64,000 nucleotides of DNA from Roseovarius sp. 217 (GTDB taxonomy: Bacteria; Pseudomonadota; Alphaproteobacteria; Rhodobacterales; Rhodobacteraceae), in assembly GCF_000152845.1 (NCBI RefSeq), contig NZ_CH902584.1, forward strand, positions 357,239 to 421,238. Reading direction: 5' to 3'. This document shows positions 7,844 to 16,827 of the stretch, one piece after another (the first letter of the stretch is position 1; each line of letters begins with the position of its first letter). Position numbers and translations under genes: made by a program. The notes beneath the pieces are model-generated. The model had not been told where the DNA came from. It was given only the letters and a program-made list of their open reading frames with translations, and ran no database searches.

Positions 7844-9817
7844 TCAGTCCCCCGCCGCGCGGCCCTTGAGGGCGACGATGCCCTTGGGCCGGAATTGAAT
7901 GAAGAGAATGACGAAAAGCACCATATAGGTTTGTGCGGCCAGCGTGTTCGACGGGTTGAACCATTCGATCCCCTTTTGCAGAAAGCCGATCATCGAGGCC
8001 CCCGCCAGCGTGCCCCAGACGTTGCCAACGCCGCCCACAACAACGGTCATGAAACTCTGGACGATGTAATTCGCCCCCATCTCGGACGTGACCTGCGCAT
8101 AGAGGCCAATCGCCACGCCCGCGATGCCCGCGATGCCCGACCCAAGACCAAACGTCAGCATGTTGATGCGATCCGGGTCGATGCCCATACTCGCCGCCAT
8201 TCCGGGATTTTGCGTGACTGCCCGCACCTCAAGCCCCAGTCTTGTGCGCTTGAGGATAAAGAGCAGCAGCGTCAGAAAGATCAGGGCAAGGACAAAGATC
8301 GCCACACGGATATTGCTGATGCTCACGATATCATTCAGCGTCAGCGCCCCGCTCAGCCAGTCAGGTGCCGTAAGTGGCCGCGCCTGCGTGCCAAAGATGT
8401 TCTTGGCCAGTTGTTGCAGAGCGATCGAAATGCCAAAGGTCGCAAGCAGCGTTTCCAGCGGGCGTGTATAAAGATGCCGGATGACCAGCCGCTCCATCGC
8501 CACGCCCGCGCCAAAGGTCACGACAAAGGCCAGTGGCAAGGCGACAATCAGACTGACGGTGTAATCAGGGATGAAAAGCTGCACCACATAACCAGTATAG
8601 GCCCCCATCATGATGAACTCGCCATGCGCCATGTTGATGACACCCATCACGCCAAAGGTGATGGCAAGGCCAATAGCCGCGAGAAAGAAAATGGACGCGA
8701 GCGACAGCCCGTCCAACACCAGATCAAGTGTTTGATAGAGGCCAAGCGCGCGCGACGTGGTGGCCAGTGCGTCCTCGGCAGCGGTTGTGACCTCAGCATT
8801 TGGCTCGGTATAAACCTCATAGAAGGCATGCGCCGCCACGGCGCGCGCCACCTCATCCTCGGCGGCACGGGGGGGAACAGCGCCTTCAGCCTCCAGCGCC
8901 TCGTAGGCGCGGGTGCGGGCGGCATCGGTGTTGAGCAGGTGCAGGGGCACGCCGCCCACCGCGCCATCGACAATATGCTGCGCCAGCACGTCACGGCGAT
9001 CTGTGGCACTCTGGCGTGGCGGCGCAAGATTGGCCGCCACCAGCCGGTCATAGGCCTCAACTTCGGAAATATCCGTGCCCACCTCGAGCACGCGGGCCAT
9101 ATTGGCGCCCTCCGGCAGGGCGGTGCCAACCCCCGGCGAGCGTGTCGTCAACTGGTTAAGCACGCCGCGCGCCTCGATACTGGTATCCCCACTCAACCCT
9201 TCGATCGCCGCCAGCCGATAGGGCAGCGCTGATGCAAACTGCGCCGTCAACAGGGTCAAGAGCCGCTCTTTTCGCTCTTTCAGCACGGGATCAGTCTCAG
9301 TCTCGATAGACCGGCTGAGCGGGTCGATCTGACTTGCCTCACCGCTGCGAGCAATCGCATCCAGCGCCACTGCCCGCCGCGCCGGCTCGGGCGCGTTCAG
9401 CTCAAACGGCACCAGCGCCGCCGCGATCACCCCGCGCACCCCGGAATTGGGGCGAATCTGGTTGACCTCGCGGCTGCTCACCTCAGCCACCGCCGCGCCG
9501 CTGTCGATATCTATGAGCCGCAGCGCGTCGCCCCCTTCTTCAGCATAGAAAAAGAGGCCATCATCTGGCCGTTCATAAACCCCGCGATCCTGCCAACGCA
9601 GCAGAAATTCGGCAGTGCCGGGGCGGTCAGCCGCCATCAGCGCATCCAGAACGCTCTCGACCGTGCTACGCGACGGCTTGGCGATCTCGGCCTGATACTC
9701 TTGCAAGAGCGGCTGTAGCCCCTCTTGCGCCAGCCCTTCAGAGGGCCGCAACAGGGACAAAAGGCCAATGGCCAACACTGTCACCACAAGCCGGGCGAGT
9801 AAGAGAAACGAACGCAT
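7844..9817 (-). CDS. urtB: Urea ABC transporter permease UrtB with long periplasmic N-terminal domain
   Basis: UrtB is the LivH-class permease of the urea importer. I place the start at the ATG at 9817, which begins a signal-like helix (MRSFLLLARLVVTVLAIGLL); a longer frame begins with TTG at 9886 right after the urtA stop and is less likely. The resulting 657-aa protein has an N-terminal extra-membrane helical domain of about 300 residues with HEAT-like character (for example RRAVALDAIARSGE) before the permease core, which contains GVMGVINMAHGEFIMMGAY and the C-terminal RPKGIVALKGR. Such an N-terminal extension is usual for proteobacterial UrtB and absent from LivH. It lies 65 bp downstream of urtA. 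Confidence 0.94.
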   Translation of the reverse strand: MRSFLLLARLVVTVLAIGLLSLLRPSEGLAQEGLQPLLQEYQAEIAKPSRSTVESVLDALMAADRPGTAEFLLRWQDRGVYERPDDGLFFYAEEGGDALRLIDIDSGAAVAEVSSREVNQIRPNSGVRGVIAAALVPFELNAPEPARRAVALDAIARSGEASQIDPLSRSIETETDPVLKERKERLLTLLTAQFASALPYRLAAIEGLSGDTSIEARGVLNQLTTRSPGVGTALPEGANMARVLEVGTDISEVEAYDRLVAANLAPPRQSATDRRDVLAQHIVDGAVGGVPLHLLNTDAARTRAYEALEAEGAVPPRAAEDEVARAVAAHAFYEVYTEPNAEVTTAAEDALATTSRALGLYQTLDLVLDGLSLASIFFLAAIGLAITFGVMGVINMAHGEFIMMGAYTGYVVQLFIPDYTVSLIVALPLAFVVTFGAGVAMERLVIRHLYTRPLETLLATFGISIALQQLAKNIFGTQARPLTAPDWLSGALTLNDIVSISNIRVAIFVLALIFLTLLLFILKRTRLGLEVRAVTQNPGMAASMGIDPDRINMLTFGLGSGIAGIAGVAIGLYAQVTSEMGANYIVQSFMTVVVGGVGNVWGTLAGASMIGFLQKGIEWFNPSNTLAAQTYMVLFVILFIQFRPKGIVALKGRAAGD

Positions 9818-9882
9818 CTTGATAAGGGCCTTGCCTGAGAGGAAAGACGCGCGGAGGCTTGCCGCCGCGCGTCCGGTCCGCG

Positions 9883-11163
9883 TCAATAGTTCGACGTCAT
9901 CTGCACGCAGGTCTTGGTCTCGGTGTTATACATACCGCAGCCCAGATCTTTCCAATCGCTTGTGAGCGGCGCGCTCTCGGGCAAGTAGTCGGTCCAGGCA
10001 TCACCCGGCACCTCTGTTGTCTGGCTGATGATGTCAAACTGCCCATCAGCCCGGATTTCGCCGATCAGAACCGGCTTGGTCAGGTGATGGTTGGGCAGCA
10101 TCACAGCCGTGCCGCCCGTGAGGTTGGGGAACTCCTGCCCCCACATCGCTGTGCGCACCGCGTCGACGTCGGTGGTCCCCGCCGCTGTCACCGCGTTTAC
10201 CCACATGTTAAAGCCGATGTAATGTGCCTCCATCGGGTCGTTGGTCACGCGGTTGTCACCGGCATAGGCCTTCCACGACTTGACGAATTCGGCGTTGATC
10301 TCGGTATCGGCGGATTGGAAATAGTTCCACGCCGCGAGATGGCCCACGAGTTCGGTGGTATCCAGACCCGACAGTTCCTCTTCACCGACCGAGAAGGCGA
10401 CAACGGGAATGTCATCGGCGCTGACACCGGCGGCGGCCAGTTCTTTGTAAAAGCCGATATTGGCATCGCCATTGATGGTGGAAATCACGCCAACCTTCTT
10501 ACCACCCGCGCCAAGCGCCACGACATCCGCCACAATTGTCGCCCAGTCGGAATGACCGAACGGGGTGTAATTGACAAAGATGTCCTCAGCAGCGACGCCC
10601 TTGGATTTGAGATAGGCGTCAAGGATGTTGTTGGTGGTGCGGGGGTAGACATAATCCGTGCCCAAGAGCGCAAAACTCTCGACGCCCAACTCCTCGATAA
10701 AGTAATCCACTGCGGGGATCGCCTGCTGATTGGGCGCTGCTCCTGTGTAGAACACGTTTTTCGACGATTCCTCGCCCTCGTATTGCACCGGATAGAACAT
10801 CAAGCCGTTCAGTTCCTCCAGTACCGGCAGTGCCGACTTGCGGCTCACGCTGGTCCAGGAGCCAAAGATCACGTCAACCTCGTTCACCGTCAGCAACTCG
10901 CGCGCCTTTTCAGCAAAGAGCGGCCAATCAGAGGCCGGATCGACCACGACCGCCTCGATGGGACAACCCAACAACCCGCCCTTGGCGTTCTGCTGTTCGA
11001 CCAGCATCAGGACCGTGTCCTTGAGCGTGGTCTCGGAGATCGCCATCGTGCCCGAGAGCGAGTGCAGCACGCCCACCTTTACGGGACAATCCTGAGCCAG
11101 TGCCGGGGCCGTCGCAAGAACGGAGGTCGCAACGAGGCTCGCCATAAATGTTCTTTTTGTCAT
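9883..11163 (-). CDS. urtA: Urea ABC transporter substrate-binding protein UrtA
   Basis: UrtA is the periplasmic urea receptor of the UrtABCDE importer. From the ATG at 11163 (preceded by GAAAGAA; an upstream ATG at 11181 has no ribosome-binding site) it is 426 aa, with an export signal (MTKRTFMASLVATSVLATAPALAQ). The mature protein starts near DCPVKVGVLHSLSGTMAISE, a hallmark of UrtA/AmiC-like receptors. Other family stretches are VEQQNAKGGLLG, FGSWTSVSRKS and FYPVQYEGEESSKN. It is the first gene of the transporter block, preceded by about 320 bp holding the upstream operon terminator and presumably the urt promoter. In relatives this operon answers to nitrogen limitation, which I cannot see directly here. 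Confidence 0.96.
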   Translation of the reverse strand: MTKRTFMASLVATSVLATAPALAQDCPVKVGVLHSLSGTMAISETTLKDTVLMLVEQQNAKGGLLGCPIEAVVVDPASDWPLFAEKARELLTVNEVDVIFGSWTSVSRKSALPVLEELNGLMFYPVQYEGEESSKNVFYTGAAPNQQAIPAVDYFIEELGVESFALLGTDYVYPRTTNNILDAYLKSKGVAAEDIFVNYTPFGHSDWATIVADVVALGAGGKKVGVISTINGDANIGFYKELAAAGVSADDIPVVAFSVGEEELSGLDTTELVGHLAAWNYFQSADTEINAEFVKSWKAYAGDNRVTNDPMEAHYIGFNMWVNAVTAAGTTDVDAVRTAMWGQEFPNLTGGTAVMLPNHHLTKPVLIGEIRADGQFDIISQTTEVPGDAWTDYLPESAPLTSDWKDLGCGMYNTETKTCVQMTSNY

Positions 11164-11454
11164 TTCTTTCGGAACTCCCATGTCCGGGCTGCGCGCGTCG
11201 TGGCGTTGTTCAATTCCGATCCCCCACCGTCATTTTGGCAACGCAGCATTTTGTTTGCACCTCTCCACTGAAGAGCGCGGTCTATCTGGACCAGCGCCGC
11301 CCTGAGAGGGTCTGAGCCGTATCAGGCACGATGCAGCAAACAGATTTGACGCGAATTGCTCTAGGGAGAGCGTGCAGCGTCGCGGTGAACCCGCCAAGAT
11401 TGCCGCTTTTTGGGCAGTTCTCAGGCGCACCGCCCATTTTAATTGCGTTTGCAG
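11164..11454 (-). promoter_or_regulatory. Upstream region of urtA, presumed promoter zone
   Basis: No gene is supported in the roughly 290 bp between urtA and the terminator of the polyamine-transporter operon. The urt(-ure) promoter must lie here if the terminator works. I looked for a sigma-54 site (GG and GC elements 10 bp apart in the TGGCAC/TTGC context) because nitrogen genes often use one, and did not find a convincing match. No confident -10/-35 pair is named. Confidence 0.35.
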
Positions 11455-11483
11455 AAAAAATGCCGCATCGCAGCGTGGCGGCA
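11455..11483 (-). terminator. Intrinsic terminator after the polyamine transporter operon
   Basis: Read on the minus strand, TGCCGC pairs with GCGGCA across an 11-nt loop and is followed at once by TTTTTT (11460 to 11455). It starts 2 bp after the potC-like stop codon. This is a good rho-independent terminator that would separate the polyamine transporter from urtA. Confidence 0.8.
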
Positions 11484-11484
11484 G

Positions 11485-12345
11485 TTACGGCTTTGCCGCG
11501 CGCCCTTGCAAGAGAATACCCAAGAGGCCCAAGAGCCCCGATCCCACCATCAGTGTCACCGACACTGCGTTGAGCACCGGGGTCGAACCTTCGCGCATGC
11601 GGTCGAACATCGTTACCGTCAGCGGCGCATTCGATCCGTTGAGGATCAGCGTGGTGTTGAAATTCTCGAAGGAAATCAAAAAGGCCACAATCCCGGCCCC
11701 AAAGAGCGCCGGTCGCAGCCACGGAAGGGTGATGGTTCGAAAAACCACCGCCGGCGTTGCCCCAAGATTCAGCGCTGCCTCTTCCAGAGTGCGGTCAAAG
11801 CGGCGTAGCCGCGCGGCGATCACCAGCGTTGCAATGGTTGTGATGAATGAAAATTGCCCGAGAATCACCAGAAACAACCCCGGACGCAGCGCCCCGATCT
11901 CCAGACCTGTGAGGCTATTCACCGCCTCTGCAAGCGTCGACGAAAACACAAGAATGGAAATGCCAAGGATCACCCCTGGAATGACCAGCGGTGCCAGCAT
12001 CATGAGATAGGCGAATTCCTTGAACCGGAAATCGTGGCGATCAAAGAGAAACGCGGTCGTGGTCGCCACGGTCAGCGACAGGGCCGTGACCCAGAATGCC
12101 ACGAAGGCCGAGTTGAAAAAGCCCGCAACGATCCTTCGGTCGTTGATCAGCCCAAGCCGGGGCTGCTCTGCCCCGATGAACCAATCCAGCGTGAACCCTT
12201 CCCATGGCAGGCCGGGAAACTGGCTGTCGTTGAAGGCAAAGACCGCCACCACCGCCAGTGGCAGCGCCATGTAGACAAAAAACAGCGCCACATAGGCCGC
12301 ATAGGCAAAGCGCAAGAGCGGCGAGCGGGGGAGAGAGGCGAGCAT
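11485..12345 (-). CDS. potC: Spermidine/putrescine-type ABC transporter permease (PotC/PotI family)
   Basis: This is the second inner-membrane permease of a polyamine-type importer. The start at 12345 (ATG, one base after the potB stop) gives 286 aa beginning MLASLPRSPLLRFAYAAYVALF; the frame open further upstream lies inside potB. It has about six membrane helices, a PotC-like first loop (FAFNDSQFPGLPWEGFTLDWF) and the EAA-type motif EEAALNLGATPAVVFRTITLPWL. A rho-independent terminator follows. Substrate in this family ranges over putrescine, spermidine and related compounds, so the gene symbol states the family and not a proven substrate. Confidence 0.9.
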   Translation of the reverse strand: MLASLPRSPLLRFAYAAYVALFFVYMALPLAVVAVFAFNDSQFPGLPWEGFTLDWFIGAEQPRLGLINDRRIVAGFFNSAFVAFWVTALSLTVATTTAFLFDRHDFRFKEFAYLMMLAPLVIPGVILGISILVFSSTLAEAVNSLTGLEIGALRPGLFLVILGQFSFITTIATLVIAARLRRFDRTLEEAALNLGATPAVVFRTITLPWLRPALFGAGIVAFLISFENFNTTLILNGSNAPLTVTMFDRMREGSTPVLNAVSVTLMVGSGLLGLLGILLQGRAAKP

Positions 12346-12346
12346 T

Positions 12347-13204
12347 CTAGCGCCCCAATGTATTCGAGAGCGACTGCCCCGACAGCCGCAGCAAAAGCCA
12401 GACAAGCGCGCTCGACGTGGCCAAGAGGATAAAGCCAAAGGCCGATCCCAACTCCCAGTTAAAGCGGGTGATGAACTGCGAATAGATCTGCGCCGTGAAC
12501 CACTGTCCGCTTTTGCCGCCCAGCAGCGTGGGTGTCAGGTAATTGCCCAGTGCCAGCATGAACACCACGATAGAGCCTGCGATGATCCCCGGCATGGCAT
12601 AGGGAATAACGATCCGCGTCAGCACAGTCCAGCCATTGCCGCCCAGATCATAACCCGCCTCGACCAGCGCATCATCCATCCCGTCGATGGTGGAAATCAG
12701 CGGCACGATCATAAAGAGCATAGAAGTATAGACGAGGCCGATCAGAATGGCCGCGTCATTATAAAGAAACTCGACCGGCCCCGAGGTGATCCCCAACCCC
12801 TGCAAGGCGTTGGAGATCAGCCCGGTTTCCCGCAAGAGCAGCATCCAGCCAAATACCCGCACGATCTCGGATACCCAGAACGGCAAGAGGCATAGCATAA
12901 AGAGCGCCGCCTTGGTGCGACCCTGTGCAATCTTGGCGATGTAATAGGCCACCGGGAAACCGATGATGAATGTGAGGACCGTGGCGATGATCGAAAAGAC
13001 GACCGTACGTAACAGCGTCCAAGGATAGACCCAAGAGGCCGCGAAATCCGCATAGTTGCGAAACCCGGTTTCATAGACTCGCGGGGCCACTTTTTCACGC
13101 AGGGACAGGATCAGCATGTCGATATGCGGAATCACGATCAAGAGCGCGATCCACGCCGCGAAGGGTGCGAAGAGCAACCAGAAGACCAGCTTGCCTTCGC
13201 GCAT
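12347..13204 (-). CDS. potB: Spermidine/putrescine-type ABC transporter permease (PotB/PotH family)
   Basis: This is the first permease of the polyamine importer. It begins with MREGKLVFWLLFAPFAAWIA and has about six membrane helices and a permease loop, DALVEAGYDLGGNGWTVLTRIVIP, that docks on the ATPase. The sequence reads GTGATG at the start: the ATG at 13204 overlaps the potA stop as TGATG, and the GTG one codon earlier is an equal possibility. Length (285 aa) is standard. It is coupled on both sides to potA and potC, as expected for a stoichiometric complex. Confidence 0.9.
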   Translation of the reverse strand: MREGKLVFWLLFAPFAAWIALLIVIPHIDMLILSLREKVAPRVYETGFRNYADFAASWVYPWTLLRTVVFSIIATVLTFIIGFPVAYYIAKIAQGRTKAALFMLCLLPFWVSEIVRVFGWMLLLRETGLISNALQGLGITSGPVEFLYNDAAILIGLVYTSMLFMIVPLISTIDGMDDALVEAGYDLGGNGWTVLTRIVIPYAMPGIIAGSIVVFMLALGNYLTPTLLGGKSGQWFTAQIYSQFITRFNWELGSAFGFILLATSSALVWLLLRLSGQSLSNTLGR

Positions 13205-14364
13205 CACGCCCCCGTCGCCGCAAAGGACACGACCGACCCCGGCCCAAGCCCGAGCGCCACAGAGACCCCGCGGCGCAATGGCTCTGCTTCGCCCGATTGC
13301 GGCAAGAGCGCCTCGATCACATCTCCCCCCGGCAGGCGTGCCAAAATCCGACTCTGCGCGCCGTTAAAGAGCACATCCTCGATCACGGCCTCCAGCCTGT
13401 TGGTGCTGTCCTGTGCGGCGGTGCCGACCGCGATGGATTCAGGGCGGATAAAGATGTCAAACATCCCCCCCACCTCGGCCACGCCCTTGCGCGGCAAACC
13501 CGCCGCCAATGTCAGCCCCTGATCCGTCGCCAGCTTGCACCCTGTGCCATCCGCCGCGATCACCTTGGCGCGCAGTTTGTTGGCATCGCCCACGAAACCC
13601 GCAACAAAGGCGGTCTGAGGGCGGAAATACAGCTCTTCCGGCGTGCCCACCTGTTCAAACCGCCCGGCATTCATCACCGCCACCCGGTCTGACATCATCA
13701 TCGCCTCGGATTGGTCATGGGTGATATAGACGAATGTCGTGCCAAATTCATGCTGCAACTGTTTGAGTTCAATCTTCATATGCTCGCGCAGCTTGAGATC
13801 CAGAGCGCCCAACGGCTCATCCAAAAGCAACACCGCCGGGTCCAGAACCATCGCCCGCGCAATCGCAATCCGTTGCTTTTGACCGCCCGAGAGCTGATCA
13901 ATCTGCTTTGGTCCGGCATCCGGCAGCCCGACGCGGCCCAGAACATCCGCCACCGCGCGGGCAATATCAGCACGCGGCGTGCCGCGACGACGCAGCCCAT
14001 AGGCGATATTCTCGGCGACGGTCATCATCGGGAATAGCGCCAGATGCTGAAACACAAGATTGACGGGCCGCCGGTTGGGTGGGGTGTCGAGCACCGATGC
14101 ACCCTTGATCAGGATATCGCCCGCATCCGGGCGCGCAAACCCGGCCATCATCCGTAGCAAGGTGGTTTTACCACAGCCAGACGGGCCAAGAATGGAGAAG
14201 AACGATCCCTTGGGGATTGCAAAGGACACATCGTCCACAGCCGTGAAGCTACCGAACCGCTTGATCAGGTTGCGGCATTCGAGATCGGCGGAAAAGCTGT
14301 CCACGTCGTTTGACCTTTCGGGGGGTGACGCGGCGGTTGGCCCGCCGCGTCCCTCTCTTTTCAT
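13204..14364 (-). CDS. potA: Spermidine/putrescine-type ABC transporter ATP-binding protein (PotA family)
   Basis: This is the cytoplasmic ATPase of the polyamine importer. It has Walker A GPSGCGKTT, signature LSGGQKQRIAIARAM, Walker B AVLLLDEPLGALD, the switch His in VYITHDQSEAM, and a C-terminal TOBE regulatory domain typical of PotA/PotG. The first ATG (14364) overlaps the potD stop as ATGA. However, a GTG at 14304 has a better ribosome-binding site (GAAAGG) and would remove an atypical 20-residue N-terminal extension, so the true protein may be 366 aa rather than 386 aa. Confidence 0.93.
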   Translation of the reverse strand: MKREGRGGPTAASPPERSNDVDSFSADLECRNLIKRFGSFTAVDDVSFAIPKGSFFSILGPSGCGKTTLLRMMAGFARPDAGDILIKGASVLDTPPNRRPVNLVFQHLALFPMMTVAENIAYGLRRRGTPRADIARAVADVLGRVGLPDAGPKQIDQLSGGQKQRIAIARAMVLDPAVLLLDEPLGALDLKLREHMKIELKQLQHEFGTTFVYITHDQSEAMMMSDRVAVMNAGRFEQVGTPEELYFRPQTAFVAGFVGDANKLRAKVIAADGTGCKLATDQGLTLAAGLPRKGVAEVGGMFDIFIRPESIAVGTAAQDSTNRLEAVIEDVLFNGAQSRILARLPGGDVIEALLPQSGEAEPLRRGVSVALGLGPGSVVSFAATGA

Positions 14365-15422
14365 TGCGCCGCGATCTGGTCCAGCAGACGACCTTCGATA
14401 TCCTCAAGACCTGCGGGAATCGGCGGGAACCACTTGATGTTGGATATCACCTCAGGTGGGAACGCCTCTTGATAGGCGGCACGCAGCGCCGGATCGACCA
14501 ACTCGTCAGAGCCTTTGGAGGCCGAGAACGACCCAGCCTGATTGACGATCTGTGCAGCTACATCAGGGCGCATCACGAAGTTGATCCATTTGTACGCCGC
14601 CGCGTCATTTTCGCCCTTGGCGGGAATGGTAAAGGTGTCAATCCAGCCCAGGGCGCCGGTCGAGGGGGCGACAAAATTCCACTTGGCATCCTCGGCATTC
14701 AACTTGAATCCGGTCGCGTCCCACGCCTCTGCGGCCACGACTTCGCCCGAGCGCATCATCGCCAAGAGATCGTCGGCACCGCTCCAGTAGGCTTTCACAT
14801 TGGCCTTGCATTCGCCCATTGCGGTGGCGGCGGCGGTGATGATTTCCTCGTATTTCGCGGGGTCCGAATAGGCTGCAAACGGGTCCTCCCCGGCGGCAAA
14901 GGCAAAGCCCAGAAGGGCAATCCGCTTGGTCCGCATGGAAATCTTGCCCGCATAATCCGCCGAGCAGAGATCGGCATAGGTTTTAATGTCGCCCGCAACA
15001 GAGCGATCCACGGCAAAGCCAGACACGCCCCAGATATGCGCCACGCCATAAGCCGCGCCATCCACCGTGGTTGCCGCAACCGACGCATCGTAGAGATCGC
15101 CGATGAATTGCGACTGGTCGATCTGGCTCAGGTCGAGCGGTTTGTATATGCCGAATTCCTGTTGCGGCCCAAGGATACGGTCCTGACTGGGCTGTGCAAG
15201 ATCAAAACCAGCCCCGCCGGTGGCGCGGAGCTTGGAAATCATGTCCTCGTTATTCGACAAGGTGACTTCGACATCAATGCCGGTTTCAGCTTTGAATGCT
15301 GAAATCACGGATTCGGGTGCGTAACCGCCCCAGGTCAAAAGACGCAAGGTCTCGGCAGACCCGGCGGTGCCAACCAACGCAAAAGCAGCGCTGGTCAGGA
15401 CAGTTCCCAACAGCTTTCTCAT
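14361..15422 (-). CDS. potD: Spermidine/putrescine-type periplasmic binding protein (PotD/PotF family)
   Basis: This is the periplasmic receptor of the polyamine importer. From the ATG at 15422, which has a good ribosome-binding site (AGGGAG), it is 353 aa with an N-terminal signal peptide (MRKLLGTVLTSAAFALVGTAGSA). The mature start, ETLRLLTWGGYAPESVISAF, matches the family. Later stretches, WGVSGFAVDRS and AYKWINFVMRPDVAAQIVN, are typical of PotD/PotF proteins. The stop overlaps the ATPase gene. The cognate ligand (putrescine, spermidine or an analogue) cannot be decided from motifs alone. Confidence 0.9.
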   Translation of the reverse strand: MRKLLGTVLTSAAFALVGTAGSAETLRLLTWGGYAPESVISAFKAETGIDVEVTLSNNEDMISKLRATGGAGFDLAQPSQDRILGPQQEFGIYKPLDLSQIDQSQFIGDLYDASVAATTVDGAAYGVAHIWGVSGFAVDRSVAGDIKTYADLCSADYAGKISMRTKRIALLGFAFAAGEDPFAAYSDPAKYEEIITAAATAMGECKANVKAYWSGADDLLAMMRSGEVVAAEAWDATGFKLNAEDAKWNFVAPSTGALGWIDTFTIPAKGENDAAAYKWINFVMRPDVAAQIVNQAGSFSASKGSDELVDPALRAAYQEAFPPEVISNIKWFPPIPAGLEDIEGRLLDQIAAQ

Positions 15423-15441
15423 AGTCCACTCCCTGTGTATC

Positions 15442-15456
15442 GCTCGGTTCCCGAGC
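15442..15456. promoter_or_regulatory. Short hairpin in the potD leader
   Basis: GCTCGG-TTC-CCGAGC forms a perfect 6-bp stem with a 3-nt loop about 20 bp upstream of the potD start. It could be an operator or a leader structure. No T-run is associated. Role unknown. Confidence 0.3.
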
Positions 15457-15521
15457 CGTTGTTGTGGCCAGACGCTATGCCTCTGCCCGCCATGCGTCAA
15501 GCCATGCGCAGATCACGCATC

Positions 15522-15547
15522 GGCGAGGGCTGTCGCCACCCCTCGCC
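15522..15547. terminator. Inverted repeat downstream of the quinone oxidoreductase gene
   Basis: GGCGAGGG pairs with CCCTCGCC over a 10-nt loop, starting 28 bp past the oxidoreductase stop. The stem is strong but no T-tract follows on the minus strand, so it is at best a weak or factor-assisted terminator between this gene and potD. Confidence 0.4.
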
Positions 15548-15574
15548 ATTTGACAGCGGCGGTGTCGAGAGGGA

Positions 15575-16549
15575 TCAGAGCGTCAGGATAGTCGAGCCCG
15601 TGGTCTGGCGTCCTTCCAGCGCGCGATGCGCCTCAGCGACCTGATCCAGCGGGAAGCGCTGCCCGATATTGACCTTGACCGCGCCGCTCTCAACCTTGTC
15701 GAAGAGATGGCGCGCCATATCCTGACACCGCGCATGGTCGGCAAGAAAGGTGAACAGTGTCGTGCGAGTCAGCTTGAGCGATCCCTTGGCGGCGAGGGTC
15801 AGCAGGCTCACCGGCGCGACCGGGCCAGAGGCATTGCCAAAGGACATCATCATGCCAAGCGGCTTGAGGCAGTCGAGGGAACGCTCAAACGTATCCTTGC
15901 CCACCCCATCCATGACCACATCCACCCCTTTGCCATCGGTCAACGACTTGACCTCAGACACGAAATCTTGATCGCGATAATTGATGCAGGCGGAAGCACC
16001 GTTTTCCACCGCAAGTTTGCACTTTTCATCCGTGCCCGCTGTCCCGATCAGAGTGATCCCCTCCGAGCGCGCCCATTGGCAGGCCAAAAGCCCAACGCCC
16101 CCCGCAGCAGCGTGGAACAGGACCGTTTGCCCAGCTTCCAGCGGCCAGACCCGGTGAAAGAGATATTCGACCGTCATCCCCTGCAACATGATCGAGGCCG
16201 CATCCTCAAACGAAATGCCATCCGGCAGCGGACAGACCTGCGACGCGGGCATCACCCGCGCCTCGGCATAAGCACCCGGCGGGGTTGCGGCATAGGCGGC
16301 ACGGTCGCCGGGCTTGAGGTGGGTAACACCCTCGCCCACCGCCTCGACAACACCTGCCGCCTCCATGCCCAAGGCATGCGGATAGGTCAGCGGGTAGAGG
16401 CCTGTGCGCTGATAGACGTCAATGAAATTCAACCCACAAGCCATATGCCGGATACGAATCTCACCCGGCCCCGGTTCGCCGACCTCAAGGTCAACGAGCT
16501 TCAACTCCTCGGCCCCGCCTGCTTTTTCGATAATTACCGTTCGCGACAT
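15575..16549 (-). CDS. NADPH:quinone oxidoreductase (zeta-crystallin-like, zinc-free MDR family)
   Basis: This is a cytoplasmic NADPH-dependent one-electron quinone reductase or related enoyl-type reductase. The ATG at 16549 has a clear ribosome-binding site (AAAGGAAA) and gives 324 aa; an open frame further upstream lacks support. Recognisable elements are GLNFIDVYQRTGLYP and GMEAAGVV of the N-terminal catalytic domain, the nucleotide-binding LFHAAAGGVGLLACQWA, and the C-terminal GRQTTGSTIL. The zinc-ligand pattern of alcohol dehydrogenases is missing, as expected for the QOR subgroup. It appears monocistronic. Substrate is not predictable. Confidence 0.9.
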   Translation of the reverse strand: MSRTVIIEKAGGAEELKLVDLEVGEPGPGEIRIRHMACGLNFIDVYQRTGLYPLTYPHALGMEAAGVVEAVGEGVTHLKPGDRAAYAATPPGAYAEARVMPASQVCPLPDGISFEDAASIMLQGMTVEYLFHRVWPLEAGQTVLFHAAAGGVGLLACQWARSEGITLIGTAGTDEKCKLAVENGASACINYRDQDFVSEVKSLTDGKGVDVVMDGVGKDTFERSLDCLKPLGMMMSFGNASGPVAPVSLLTLAAKGSLKLTRTTLFTFLADHARCQDMARHLFDKVESGAVKVNIGQRFPLDQVAEAHRALEGRQTTGSTILTL

Positions 16550-16827
16550 GAGTGTTTTCCTTTCGGTCTGAGTGATGCGACTTTTCGCACCATACAAATT
16601 TGCCCGACTAAAGGGCAGTCCTCCGCGAAAGGCAATCCCACGCGAACCCGAATTAGGTGCAGGTATGCCCGTTCATCGTGGCGGCTCTGGCTGATAGAGC
16701 GATTGAAGCGTTTGTTTGTTGCGAAAGTTTGTATTGGCGCGGCAGTTGGTTGCATCCGTTCGTCGCGCAAGTCTTGCTCAGTATCCCGGGCCATGATTAG
16801 AGAAACGAAGCAATTTTATAATCGATG

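Noticed and set aside
7895-9232. 445-codon plus-strand frame opposite urtB
   Set aside because: Antisense to a clear permease gene; composition is rich in His, Arg and Gln without domain pattern.
9859-11271. 470-codon plus-strand frame opposite urtA
   Set aside because: Antisense to urtA, which has a signal peptide and family motifs.
11164-11454. Sigma-54 promoter for the urea transporter
   Set aside because: GGCAC-like and GCAA-like pieces occur near 11325-11345 but not with the required spacing and orientation.
14310-15302. 330-codon plus-strand frame opposite potD
   Set aside because: Shadow of the periplasmic binding protein gene; no recognisable product.
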